Below are positions 1 to 5,125 of a stretch of DNA of 5,125 nucleotides, piece by piece. The translations under genes were made by a program, and so were the position numbers. The number at the start of each line of letters is the position of its first letter. Position 1 is the stretch's first letter. This DNA comes from CAMCSH01 sp043748535 (lineage in GTDB: Bacteria > Verrucomicrobiota > Lentisphaeria > Lentisphaerales > Lentisphaeraceae), in assembly GCA_043748535.1 (NCBI GenBank), contig JAYTMY010000020.1:1-5125 (forward strand), read 5' to 3'. A model generated the notes under the pieces. It had not been told where the DNA came from and did not search any database. It saw only the letters and a program-made list of their open reading frames with translations.

Positions 1-270
1 CCAAAGCTGCTCGTACTCGTTGCAGCGGAAGTCCCAGTTGAGCTCGGTCGTCAGCTCGGCGAAGTGGCCTTCGCCGACATAGGTGAAGTCGGTGACATAC
101 ACCAGCGAGCCATCGGCTTCGACCATGATCTCCACCGGATGGTAGCCGCCCGTTTCGGCGGAGTAATCCGGGTCATGGAAGTTGAAGATGGCGGACTGGC
201 CTAACAGGCCGTTTTTCTGACGCAGTGATTCGAGCAATTGAGTCAAGGCAGGTGCGATTTTCAGGCTCAT
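1..270 (-). CDS. DUF2787-like protein, 3' end beyond window
   Basis: Partial gene: 90 codons are visible from ATG (268-270, read on the minus strand) to the window edge, with no stop. The protein starts MSLKIAPALTQLLESL and contains FNFHDPDYSAETGGYHPVEI at about residues 29-48, then a predicted strand and VTDFTYVGEGHFAEL near residues 58-72. From memory this FNFRDPxYSAExGGYHPVEI...YITDFxYVG pattern matches DUF2787, a small family of unknown function common in proteobacteria and mobile elements. No catalytic role is known. The start is supported by AAGGAG (279-284) eight bases upstream. That site overlaps the stop codon of the preceding nuclease remnant, so the two were probably one operon (13-base gap). 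The family assignment is by recalled motif, not by a search. Confidence 0.75.
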   Translation of the reverse strand, partial: MSLKIAPALTQLLESLRQKNGLLGQSAIFNFHDPDYSAETGGYHPVEIMVEADGSLVYVTDFTYVGEGHFAELTTELNWDFRCNEYEQLW

Positions 271-283
271 GGGGAGTTCTCCT

Positions 284-640
284 TCAGGCTGTGAGTTTGA
301 GGTAGGATTGTTGATGCCACTTGGCGCAGTGGCCGGTGTACTGGCAGCCCGCGCAGGCCATGCAGCCTTCGTGCGGATAGAACAGGGCGTCTTCGATGAT
401 GCGATCCGCCTGTTGCACCAGCCGGGTGAGGCGCAGGAAATCGCTGTCGGTGCGGTCGGTCAGGTAACGCGTTACCGCAGGTTCCTTGGTCTTGGTGACG
501 ACATCGTAGCGGAAGAGCGACTGCTGCGAGCTGACGCTTTGACGCAGGCCCATGAGGTAGGCCGTCGCTTGCAGGTCGCTGTGGCATTTCTGAGCTGGCC
601 ATTTGGCTGCGGCAGTCTTGAAATCGACCACCACCAGGCT
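284..640 (-). pseudogene. PD-(D/E)XK nuclease (RecB/Cas4-like), 5'-truncated
   Basis: The open frame starts immediately after an in-frame TAG (641-643) and reads SLVVVDFKTA. A possible GTG start at 632-634 would give 116 aa, but no Shine-Dalgarno site is evident. Numbering from that GTG, three parts of a PD-(D/E)XK nuclease are visible: the D-x-K of motif III (D4, K6), the QxxxY helix (Q22, Y26), and a C-terminal cysteine cluster, C91, C94, C97 and C103. The last three form C-x2-C-x5-C, as in the 4Fe-4S clusters of Cas4, AddB and RecB-like nucleases. Such domains process DNA ends in recombination, phage or CRISPR settings. The N-terminal half, including the first catalytic Asp of the G-x-x-D-R motif, is absent and replaced by the terminator of the next gene, so activity is unlikely. 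The remaining frame is intact, with no further stops, which points to a recent loss. It could also be an assembly join. Confidence 0.75.
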
Positions 641-650
641 CTAGCCCAAG

Positions 651-682
651 CAGAAACCCGCGCTTTCCAGCGCGGGTTTCTG
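651..682 (-). terminator. Intrinsic terminator after the Gfo/Idh gene
   Basis: A perfect 13-bp stem (651-663 with 670-682) encloses a 6-base loop. The stem has a GC-rich core (CCCGCGC/GCGCGGG) and A/T ends, so it reads A-rich then GC hairpin then T-rich on both strands. It lies 19 bases past the stop codon of the oxidoreductase and is most simply that gene's rho-independent terminator. By symmetry it could work in both directions. Beyond it on the minus strand, the truncated nuclease frame begins within about 10 bases. Confidence 0.8.
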
Positions 683-701
683 TTTCAGATCAGGGCTCCG
701 A

Positions 702-2018
702 TCAGAAGCACTTGGTCTGGCCAGGGACGGCGATCGGGTAGAGTCCGTCGGGGCCGGGCATGACCAGGGTTTCCTTGCGAGCGACGACCGCGGGGTCGTG
801 GTAGCGGAAGTCGGATTTCAGCATGGTGTCCCAGCTGACTTCCTTGCCCGAGTAAGCGGCGGTGCGGCCGAGGATGGCGGTGAGGGTCGAGTGGGCGCCG
901 TATTCGCCTTCGTTGAGGATTTTTCCCTCGGCGAGGTTGTTCATCAGGACGACCCATTCGTAGCCGTGGCCACCGGGGTTGGGCATCTTCATGTCGCGGA
1001 AATGCCACAGTTTCTTGCCGTCATGGTCTTTGATCGAACCGGAGCAGTCGACCGTGCCCTTCTCGCAGACGAGGTGCTCGGAAACGTCGTTCCAGGCGCC
1101 GGGGATGTGGCCACCGTAGCTTTGCAGGACAGCGCCGTTGGCGTAGGTGTATTCAATCGCTGTGTGGTCGAAGATCTCGCCGAACTTCTTCTGCCCTTTG
1201 CGGACTTCGCGACCGCCAAAGCCGCGAGCTTTGACCGGAGTGCCGCCGTTGAACCAGTTGAAGACGTCGAGGTTGTGGATGTGCTGTTCGCAAATCTGGT
1301 CGCCGCAGAGCCAGTTGAAGTAGTACCAGTTGCGCATTTGGTAGTCGAACTCGCTGCCTTGCTGGTCGCGAACCCAGACGCCGGCGTTGACCCAGTAGAC
1401 GCGACCGCTGAGGATCTTGCCAACTAGGCCGGATTGGACCTGTTTCAGGGTTTCAAGATAGTCGTTCTGGTGATGGCGCTGCAGGCCGACGGCGACGTAG
1501 AGATTTTTTTTCTTCGCTTCTTCGACGGCGGCGAGGACCTGGCGGATGCCCGGAGCATCGACCGCGACCGGCTTTTCCATGAAGACGTGTTTGTTCTGCT
1601 TGACAGCGTATTCAAAATGGGGCGGGCGGAAACCGGGAGGGGTGGCGAGGATGACCATGTCGCAGCCCGAGTCGATGGCTTTTTGATAGGCATCAAGGCC
1701 GCTGAATTTGCGCGGGCCGATGTCGATCTGTTTGGGACGCTGTTTAGCGACATTGCCGAAGTAATTGGCGGCGTTATTGACCGCGTCGTCGAAGTAGTCG
1801 GCGAGGGCGACGATGACGGCGTTCGGGTTGGCCTCCAAGGCCTGAGTGGCGGCACCGGTGCCGCGTCCGCCGCAACCGATCAGAGCGATCTTGATCGCGG
1901 GTTTGTCTTTGGCATCGGCAGCGTTGGCGCCGAGAGCGAAGGCGCTGGCACCCAAGGCACCGGCCTTGAGGAAGCTGCGACGGTCGGAAGAAAAGGGAGT
2001 AAGTCCGCGGAAGGCCAT
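702..2018 (-). CDS. Gfo/Idh/MocA family oxidoreductase, Tat-exported
   Basis: Complete protein of 438 aa. Residues 12-17 (DRRSFL) followed by a hydrophobic Ala/Leu stretch to about residue 34 form a twin-arginine signal, so the folded, cofactor-loaded enzyme is probably exported. A Rossmann domain follows: GCGGRG at 48-53 binds NAD(P), and EKP at 148-150 is the typical family motif, with K149 the usual catalytic or nicotinamide-contacting lysine. EQHIHNLD at 244-251 lies in the C-terminal alpha/beta substrate domain and carries the conserved histidines of this group. The family oxidises or reduces sugars, inositols and their derivatives. The substrate here cannot be read from sequence. PVC bacteria carry many Tat-exported paralogues, often tied to polysaccharide breakdown, but no glycosidase or sulfatase lies alongside. 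The start is supported by AAGGAG (2025-2030) six bases upstream. The gene is transcribed divergently from purC and ends before a strong hairpin. Confidence 0.93.
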   Translation of the reverse strand: MAFRGLTPFSSDRRSFLKAGALGASAFALGANAADAKDKPAIKIALIGCGGRGTGAATQALEANPNAVIVALADYFDDAVNNAANYFGNVAKQRPKQIDIGPRKFSGLDAYQKAIDSGCDMVILATPPGFRPPHFEYAVKQNKHVFMEKPVAVDAPGIRQVLAAVEEAKKKNLYVAVGLQRHHQNDYLETLKQVQSGLVGKILSGRVYWVNAGVWVRDQQGSEFDYQMRNWYYFNWLCGDQICEQHIHNLDVFNWFNGGTPVKARGFGGREVRKGQKKFGEIFDHTAIEYTYANGAVLQSYGGHIPGAWNDVSEHLVCEKGTVDCSGSIKDHDGKKLWHFRDMKMPNPGGHGYEWVVLMNNLAEGKILNEGEYGAHSTLTAILGRTAAYSGKEVSWDTMLKSDFRYHDPAVVARKETLVMPGPDGLYPIAVPGQTKCF

Positions 2019-2067
2019 TTTGTGCTCCTTGAGATGTTGCTATGGGTCATGATCACAGCGCTCGAAC

Positions 2068-2081
2068 ACGCTGGTCAGCGT
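2068..2081. promoter_or_regulatory. 14-bp palindrome, candidate operator
   Basis: ACGCTGGTCAGCGT is an inverted repeat with 6-bp arms around a central GT. It lies 50 bases upstream of the oxidoreductase start, in the 223-base region between the divergent oxidoreductase and purC genes. Its size and symmetry suit a dimeric repressor such as a LacI- or GntR-type protein, and its position suits control of the oxidoreductase. An RNA hairpin is less likely, since a 2-base loop is too tight. Only the symmetry is seen; the binding role is inferred. Confidence 0.3.
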
Positions 2082-2205
2082 CTTTACGACACTCTACGAC
2101 TCTAGCATGTTCCCAATTCTCAAATAGCCAAATCAAATGATGACACGGATCCATGCTCTTTCGCGCTATCCACCCGAGACTTCTAGGCCAAACGCCAAGC
2201 CGAGC

Positions 2206-2211
2206 TATAGT
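2206..2211 (+). promoter_or_regulatory. purC: Possible -10 box for purC
   Basis: TATAGT matches the sigma-70 -10 consensus at five of six bases. It would start transcription near 2218, giving a leader of about 24 bases that contains the AAGGAG site at 2231-2236. No good -35 hexamer is found 16-19 bases upstream (the best is TTCTAG at 2181, with a 19-base spacer), so this is a weak prediction. No convincing promoter for the divergent oxidoreductase gene was found in the same region. Confidence 0.3.
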
Positions 2212-2241
2212 CCGCGACAATCAAATCCCGAAGGAGTCGCC

Positions 2242-3336
2242 ATGTCCCTGCCCAAGGTCCTTTCCGTCAATCACGACCTCCCGATCCGCACCGACAAGCC
2301 GGTCCACTCCGGCAAGGTCCGCTCGGTCTACTGGCTCAGCGCCGCCGATTCGGCCCGCCTGATCCAGGAAAAAGGCTACAAGGTTCCGGCCGACACTCCT
2401 CTCGCCGTCATGGTCATCTCCGACCGCATCTCGGCCTTCGACTGCATCTGGCGCGGTGAAGGCGGCCTCGACGGCATCCCCGGCAAGGGCCTGGCGCTCA
2501 ACTCCATCGCCTCCCACTGGTTCAAGACCTTCGCCGCCCGCGGCCTCGCCGGCAACCACATCCTCGACGTCCCGCACCCCTACCTGTGGATCGTCCGCCA
2601 GGCCCGTCCGGTCAAGGTCGAAGCCATCGCCCGCGGCTACATCACCGGCTCGATGTGGCGCGACTACTCGAAAGGCAAACGCGACATCTGCGGCATCACC
2701 ATGCCCGAAGGCCTGAAGCAAAACCAGAAGCTCGCTGAAGTCATCGTCACTCCCTCGACCAAAGGCATCCTCAAAGGCATCCCCGGCGTCCCCGAGGCCG
2801 ACGACGTCAACGTCACCCGCGCCCAGATCACCGCCAACCTGAGCGACTTCGGCCTCAAGTCCGAAGCCGACCTCGAGCTTCTCGAAAAGCTCCTTAAAGA
2901 CGGGTTCGGCGCCATCTCCGAAGAGCTCGCCAAGATCGACCAGGTCTTCGTCGACACCAAGTTCGAATTCGGCTACGTCAAAGAAGCCGACGGCTCTGAC
3001 AAGCTGATCTACATCGATGAAGTCGGCACTCCCGACTCGTCGCGCATCTGGGACGGCCCCGCCTTCCGCGACGGCAAAATCGTCGAGAACTCGAAAGAGG
3101 ACTTCCGCCAGATCCTGCTCAACAGCCTCGACAGTGACATCCTGCTCAACAAGGAGCGTATGCCGGAGCGCGAAGCCCTCGCCGCCAAGACGCTTCTGCC
3201 GATCGAGACCATGATGCGCGTCAGCGCCACCTATGTCGGCATCGCCGAGAAGATCCTCGGCCGCAAGCTGGTCATCCCGCAAGACCCGCGCGCCGAGCTC
3301 GACGGCGTCCTCCGCGCCTACGGCATCCGCGCCTGA
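2242..3336 (+). CDS. purC: SAICAR synthase (EC 6.3.2.6), long form
   Basis: Phosphoribosylaminoimidazole-succinocarboxamide synthase joins aspartate to CAIR using ATP, a step of de novo purine synthesis in the cytoplasm. The protein is 364 aa. GKVRSVY at 24-30 is the ATP-binding loop. VISDRISAFD lies at 58-67, and VEAIARGYITGSMWR (126-140) and VFVDTKFEFGY (235-245) are the two family signatures. DEVGTPDSSRIW lies at 259-270. It is longer than the common PurC of about 240 residues and closely resembles, from memory, the 367-aa Vibrio/Shewanella type, including the opening (DLPIRTDKPVHSGKVRSVYW) and the C-terminal NKERMPEREAL region. The ATG at 2242 is chosen because AAGGAG (2231-2236) lies five bases upstream and homologues begin here. 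The frame stays open back to 2137, but that part has no family similarity. Codons are strongly C-ending. The stop overlaps the next start. Confidence 0.97.
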   Translation: MSLPKVLSVNHDLPIRTDKPVHSGKVRSVYWLSAADSARLIQEKGYKVPADTPLAVMVISDRISAFDCIWRGEGGLDGIPGKGLALNSIASHWFKTFAARGLAGNHILDVPHPYLWIVRQARPVKVEAIARGYITGSMWRDYSKGKRDICGITMPEGLKQNQKLAEVIVTPSTKGILKGIPGVPEADDVNVTRAQITANLSDFGLKSEADLELLEKLLKDGFGAISEELAKIDQVFVDTKFEFGYVKEADGSDKLIYIDEVGTPDSSRIWDGPAFRDGKIVENSKEDFRQILLNSLDSDILLNKERMPEREALAAKTLLPIETMMRVSATYVGIAEKILGRKLVIPQDPRAELDGVLRAYGIRA

Positions 3337-3968
3337 TGAAAACCCTCCGCCAGACCCTGCTCGTCCTGCTCTGCCTTCTCGTCGCCGGTTGTTTCGACCT
3401 CGATGAGAAGATCACTTTACACGACGACGGCTCAGCTCAAATCGAGCTCAACTGGTCGGCGGAGAAAACCCGTGCCGATTTGGCTTCCGACCTGCAGACT
3501 GCGGCTTCCGGCCAAGCCGGCGGCCTCGGCTTCTTCGATGAAACCGCGATGCGGACCTATCTGGCGAAATTCCCCGGCGTCAGCGTCGAAATCGCCCGCT
3601 GCTGGGACAAGGACAATCAGAAGTTCGGCCGCGCCATCCTCCAAGTCAAGGATCTGCGCAGCGCCTTGAAGGGCGGCCTCCTGCCCCACACCAGCCTGAC
3701 TTACGACAAGAAAACCGAGCTCTGGACCCTCGAGATGAAGCCCGATGCCAATCTCGATCGCAAGGCCTTCCCCCCCGCGGAAGCCGAGGCCATCCGCCAG
3801 ATCAAACTCAAGCTCTTGTTTGATGTTCCGGGCGAGGTCATCAGTCAGAATGGCCAAGCCAAAGAGGGCGACAAAATCGCCTGGGAATTCGGCCCGCAGC
3901 GCAGCCTTCTCGGCGCGCCCCGCACCTTCACTGTCAGCTTCCGCAGCAGCAAGCTGAAAAAGCCCTGA
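3336..3968 (+). CDS. Lipoprotein, LppM/DUF3153-like
   Basis: Protein of 210 aa whose cell role is unknown. Residues 1-19 form a lipoprotein signal: K2 and R5, a Leu/Val core, then a lipobox LVAGC with the lipidated Cys at 19. The mature protein starts CFDLDEKITLHDDGSAQIEL, a beta-strand pattern of the form hydrophobic-x-hydrophobic-x-x-DGS. The part near residues 156-185 (KLKLLFDVPGEVISQNG, then DKIAWEF) recalls the C-terminal half of LppM/DUF3153 domains, which carry a similar PGxVxxxNG...xxW motif. No C-terminal membrane helix is seen, unlike many LppM proteins, so it is anchored by lipid alone. It probably faces the periplasm. The ATG shares its A with the purC stop (TGATG) and has no Shine-Dalgarno site, so translation is probably coupled to purC. 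The family call is a motif-level judgement. Confidence 0.85.
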   Translation: MKTLRQTLLVLLCLLVAGCFDLDEKITLHDDGSAQIELNWSAEKTRADLASDLQTAASGQAGGLGFFDETAMRTYLAKFPGVSVEIARCWDKDNQKFGRAILQVKDLRSALKGGLLPHTSLTYDKKTELWTLEMKPDANLDRKAFPPAEAEAIRQIKLKLLFDVPGEVISQNGQAKEGDKIAWEFGPQRSLLGAPRTFTVSFRSSKLKKP

Positions 3969-4009
3969 GGCTAAAAACCACAGTCGTTCGATTTTTGTGC
4001 TCAATGCTG

Positions 4010-4101
4010 TTCGACCCCGAAGCGGGTCGGAGAATAAAGCCCAGGGTTGAGCCGCATCGGCGACACCCTGGGTCAGAAGCACTCAGGATTTCCGCTCCTG
4101 A
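4010..4101. repeat. Cluster of three hairpins, possible dispersed intergenic repeat
   Basis: Three inverted repeats are packed into 92 bases between convergent genes. The first has stem CGACCC/GGGTCG (4012-4017 with 4024-4029) and an outer U-G and U-A pair. The second has stem CCCAGGGT/ACCCTGGG (4040-4047 with 4065-4072), with an inner GCCG/CGGC stem (4051-4054 with 4058-4061) across a symmetric 3x3 internal loop able to form tandem G-A pairs. The third has stem TCAGGA/TCCTGA (4083-4088 with 4096-4101). From memory, similar blocks (GACCCCGAAG...GGGTC next to CCCAGGGT...ACCCTGGG) recur between genes in PVC genomes. Only one copy is present here, so the repeat status is inferred. Confidence 0.5.
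4040..4072 (-). terminator. Hairpin likely to terminate the prepilin-like gene
   Basis: Read on the minus strand, the 8-bp CCCAGGGT/ACCCTGGG stem is followed by CTTTATTCT, a moderately T-rich tail, 41 bases past the prepilin stop. On the plus strand no T run follows, so its value as a terminator for the purC-lipoprotein operon is less certain. The smaller hairpin at 4083-4101, 12 bases past the prepilin stop, may add to termination. Confidence 0.45.
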
Positions 4102-4113
4102 AGGGTTTGTCGA

Positions 4114-4860
4114 TCAATTCAGCTTCAAGAGGGCACTCGAATTACTTCTCATTTCCTCCACCGACAATTCACTCAACGAGCCGTCCCATCGAGTGAAATT
4201 CTGCTTGCCGGCATGGCGGTTCGCCTTGATCTCGTCTTTCAGGTTGGTGCTCCATTCCCAGTTGGCGATGTAGCCAAAATACCAGGCGCTGCCGGTGCTC
4301 CAGTTCGCCTCTCCGCTGTGCGTCTGGCCACCATCCATCATCATCAAGGATTCCGCCGGTTTAACGATAGAACTGCGTTTCAGACTGATGCCCCCAACAC
4401 TGCTATCACTGGTGCGGGCCCCGTAGATGTTCGGATTGTACGCGATCATGTCCCAATCCATCACCTCCGGCGTGCCGATCTGCGGGCAAGAATAACTCTT
4501 CTTGCCCTTGGTGATGTTCCGCCCCGTCAGCTCCGCTTGTATATAGACTCCCAAACCGACGAACCAGCCGCGTTGCAGAATGTCTCCACGGCGCATATCG
4601 ACCTGACCATTCATGATGCCGGAGATGCCATTCATGTCGCCGTCTTTGTTGACATCGACACCATTGGCGGTCACCAATTCATAGGCGATTGCCAGTTGCT
4701 TGAGATTGCTTTTGCAGGTGACATTGCGGGTCTTGTCGCGAGTTTTCGCGAAAGTCGGATAAAGCAAAGAAAGCAGAATTGCGATGATCGCTATAACGAC
4801 CAGCAGTTCCATCAAAGTCCAAGTGCGACGAAGGCTGCGTGAGTCTTGCTTAAGCATCAT
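4114..4860 (-). CDS. Type IV prepilin-like protein with H-X9-DG motif
   Basis: Protein of 248 aa. A short basic leader (R8, R11, R12) precedes WTLMELLVVIAIIAILLSLL, a class III prepilin signal and N-terminal helix. The conserved Glu at mature position 5 is E18, but the residue before the predicted cut is Thr (T13) rather than Gly. The C-terminal H216-X9-D226-G227 matches the H-X9-DG motif of prepilin-like proteins that are greatly expanded in PVC bacteria, where DUF1559 relatives are pseudopilins of unknown role. An insert near 69-77 (DVNKDGDMN) looks like a calcium-binding loop of EF-hand or dockerin type. Two cysteines (C49, C125) could pair. It probably sits in the inner membrane with its globular part outside. 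ATG 4858-4860 is chosen because AAGGAG (4869-4874) lies eight bases upstream. An in-frame ATG at 4894-4896 would add 12 residues but lacks such a site. The gene is monocistronic here. Confidence 0.88.
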   Translation of the reverse strand: MMLKQDSRSLRRTWTLMELLVVIAIIAILLSLLYPTFAKTRDKTRNVTCKSNLKQLAIAYELVTANGVDVNKDGDMNGISGIMNGQVDMRRGDILQRGWFVGLGVYIQAELTGRNITKGKKSYSCPQIGTPEVMDWDMIAYNPNIYGARTSDSSVGGISLKRSSIVKPAESLMMMDGGQTHSGEANWSTGSAWYFGYIANWEWSTNLKDEIKANRHAGKQNFTRWDGSLSELSVEEMRSNSSALLKLN

Positions 4861-5125
4861 GATGAGAACTCCTTGTTGGGTTTTTACAGGCTCCATAACC
4901 CCTAGAGTTCTCTGGCCGACACAGGATCTCGCGCTCCCATCATCGATTTCTTCTCCCGAAGTCGAAGCCTCCTTCGGTCTTCCGCCGGAACGCAGCTAGT
5001 GTCACAATCCGCAATTATCCCCTTGACCCGACCTAAATACCCACATACCGCAGGCGCATGCTCGAAATGGTCCTGACCCAGGCTTAGCGTTGGCGCTCCA
5101 TGCGAGAGGTAAAGTTTATATTAAT
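4861..5125. other. Non-coding region upstream of the prepilin-like gene
   Basis: No credible gene is seen in these 265 bases. It must hold the promoter of the prepilin-like gene. On the minus strand, GATAAT (5014-5019) resembles a -10 box but has no good -35 and would imply a leader of about 145 bases. On the plus strand, TTGACC (5023-5028) resembles a -35 but no -10 follows at the right distance. A small hairpin CGAAG/CTTCG lies at 4963-4976. The last 16 bases are markedly AT-rich and may belong to the next gene's promoter. Confidence 0.4.

Noticed and set aside
269..763. 164-codon plus-strand frame over the nuclease remnant
   Set aside because: It runs antisense to a frame with clear nuclease motifs and straight through the terminator hairpin.
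798..2105. Two long plus-strand frames (798-1427 and 1434-2105) opposite the oxidoreductase gene
   Set aside because: Both are antisense to a well-supported gene and carry no family motifs.
2137..2241. Upstream extension of purC to an ATG at 2137
   Set aside because: No ribosome site precedes it, the extra 35 residues have no similarity to PurC, and a good AAGGAG site precedes the ATG at 2242.
2221..3282. 353-codon open frame on the minus strand opposite purC
   Set aside because: It lies antisense to a certain gene, its composition is dominated by Ala, Asp, Val and Gly as expected from the C-ending codons of purC, and it has no recognisable motif.
3432..4082. 216-codon minus-strand frame covering the lipoprotein gene and the hairpin block
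   Set aside because: Most of it is antisense to the lipoprotein gene. Its first residues are translated from the hairpin block, a known source of false proteins.
702..4083. 11-base match TCAGAAGCACT at 702-712 and 4073-4083, considered as a possible attachment-site pair
   Set aside because: The first copy encodes the end of the oxidoreductase, and the match does not extend. Chance is the simpler explanation, and no integrase is present.
4861..4896. Upstream ATG for the prepilin-like gene at 4894-4896
   Set aside because: It would place the AAGGAG site inside the coding region and give an unusually long leader. The ATG at 4858-4860 has correct spacing.

Overview
This 5.1 kb window is bacterial chromosomal DNA, fairly GC-rich. 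It looks like a member of the PVC group (Lentisphaerota, Kiritimatiellota or Verrucomicrobiota). Three things suggest this: a Tat-exported Gfo/Idh/MocA oxidoreductase; a type IV prepilin-like protein with a C-terminal H-X9-DG motif and no Gly before the cleavage site; and an intergenic hairpin cluster of a kind I associate with those genomes. The assignment is inference. No rRNA, tRNA, CRISPR array or transposase was seen.

Layout from left to right. (1) On the minus strand, positions 1-640 hold a remnant of accessory DNA: the 3' part of a PD-(D/E)XK nuclease with an Fe-S-type cysteine cluster, then a DUF2787-like gene that runs off the left edge. The nuclease has lost everything upstream of its D-x-K motif. 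The break lies beside a 13-bp-stem terminator hairpin (651-682), so this is probably a recombination or decay boundary. (2) On the minus strand, 702-2018 encodes a complete Gfo/Idh/MocA oxidoreductase with a twin-arginine signal, which the hairpin at 651-682 would terminate. (3) A divergent promoter region (2019-2241) contains a 14-bp palindrome. (4) On the plus strand, purC (2242-3336, SAICAR synthase of the long form known from gammaproteobacteria) overlaps by one base a small lipoprotein gene of LppM/DUF3153 type (3336-3968). (5) A cluster of three hairpins (4010-4101) separates this operon from the next, convergent gene. (6) On the minus strand, 4114-4860 encodes a prepilin-like H-X9-DG protein, followed by about 265 bases with no gene.

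The genes do not form one pathway. purC is purine housekeeping, with the lipoprotein translationally coupled to it. The oxidoreductase and the prepilin-like protein are separate transcription units typical of the lineage's exported proteome. The left end is a fragment of an acquired module. The four SD-preceded genes (DUF2787, oxidoreductase, purC, prepilin) all use AAGGAG, 5-8 bases before the start. The lipoprotein gene has no such site, which supports coupling. No complete novel system is visible. The items most worth following are the truncated nuclease/DUF2787 pair, the hairpin cluster and the origin of purC.
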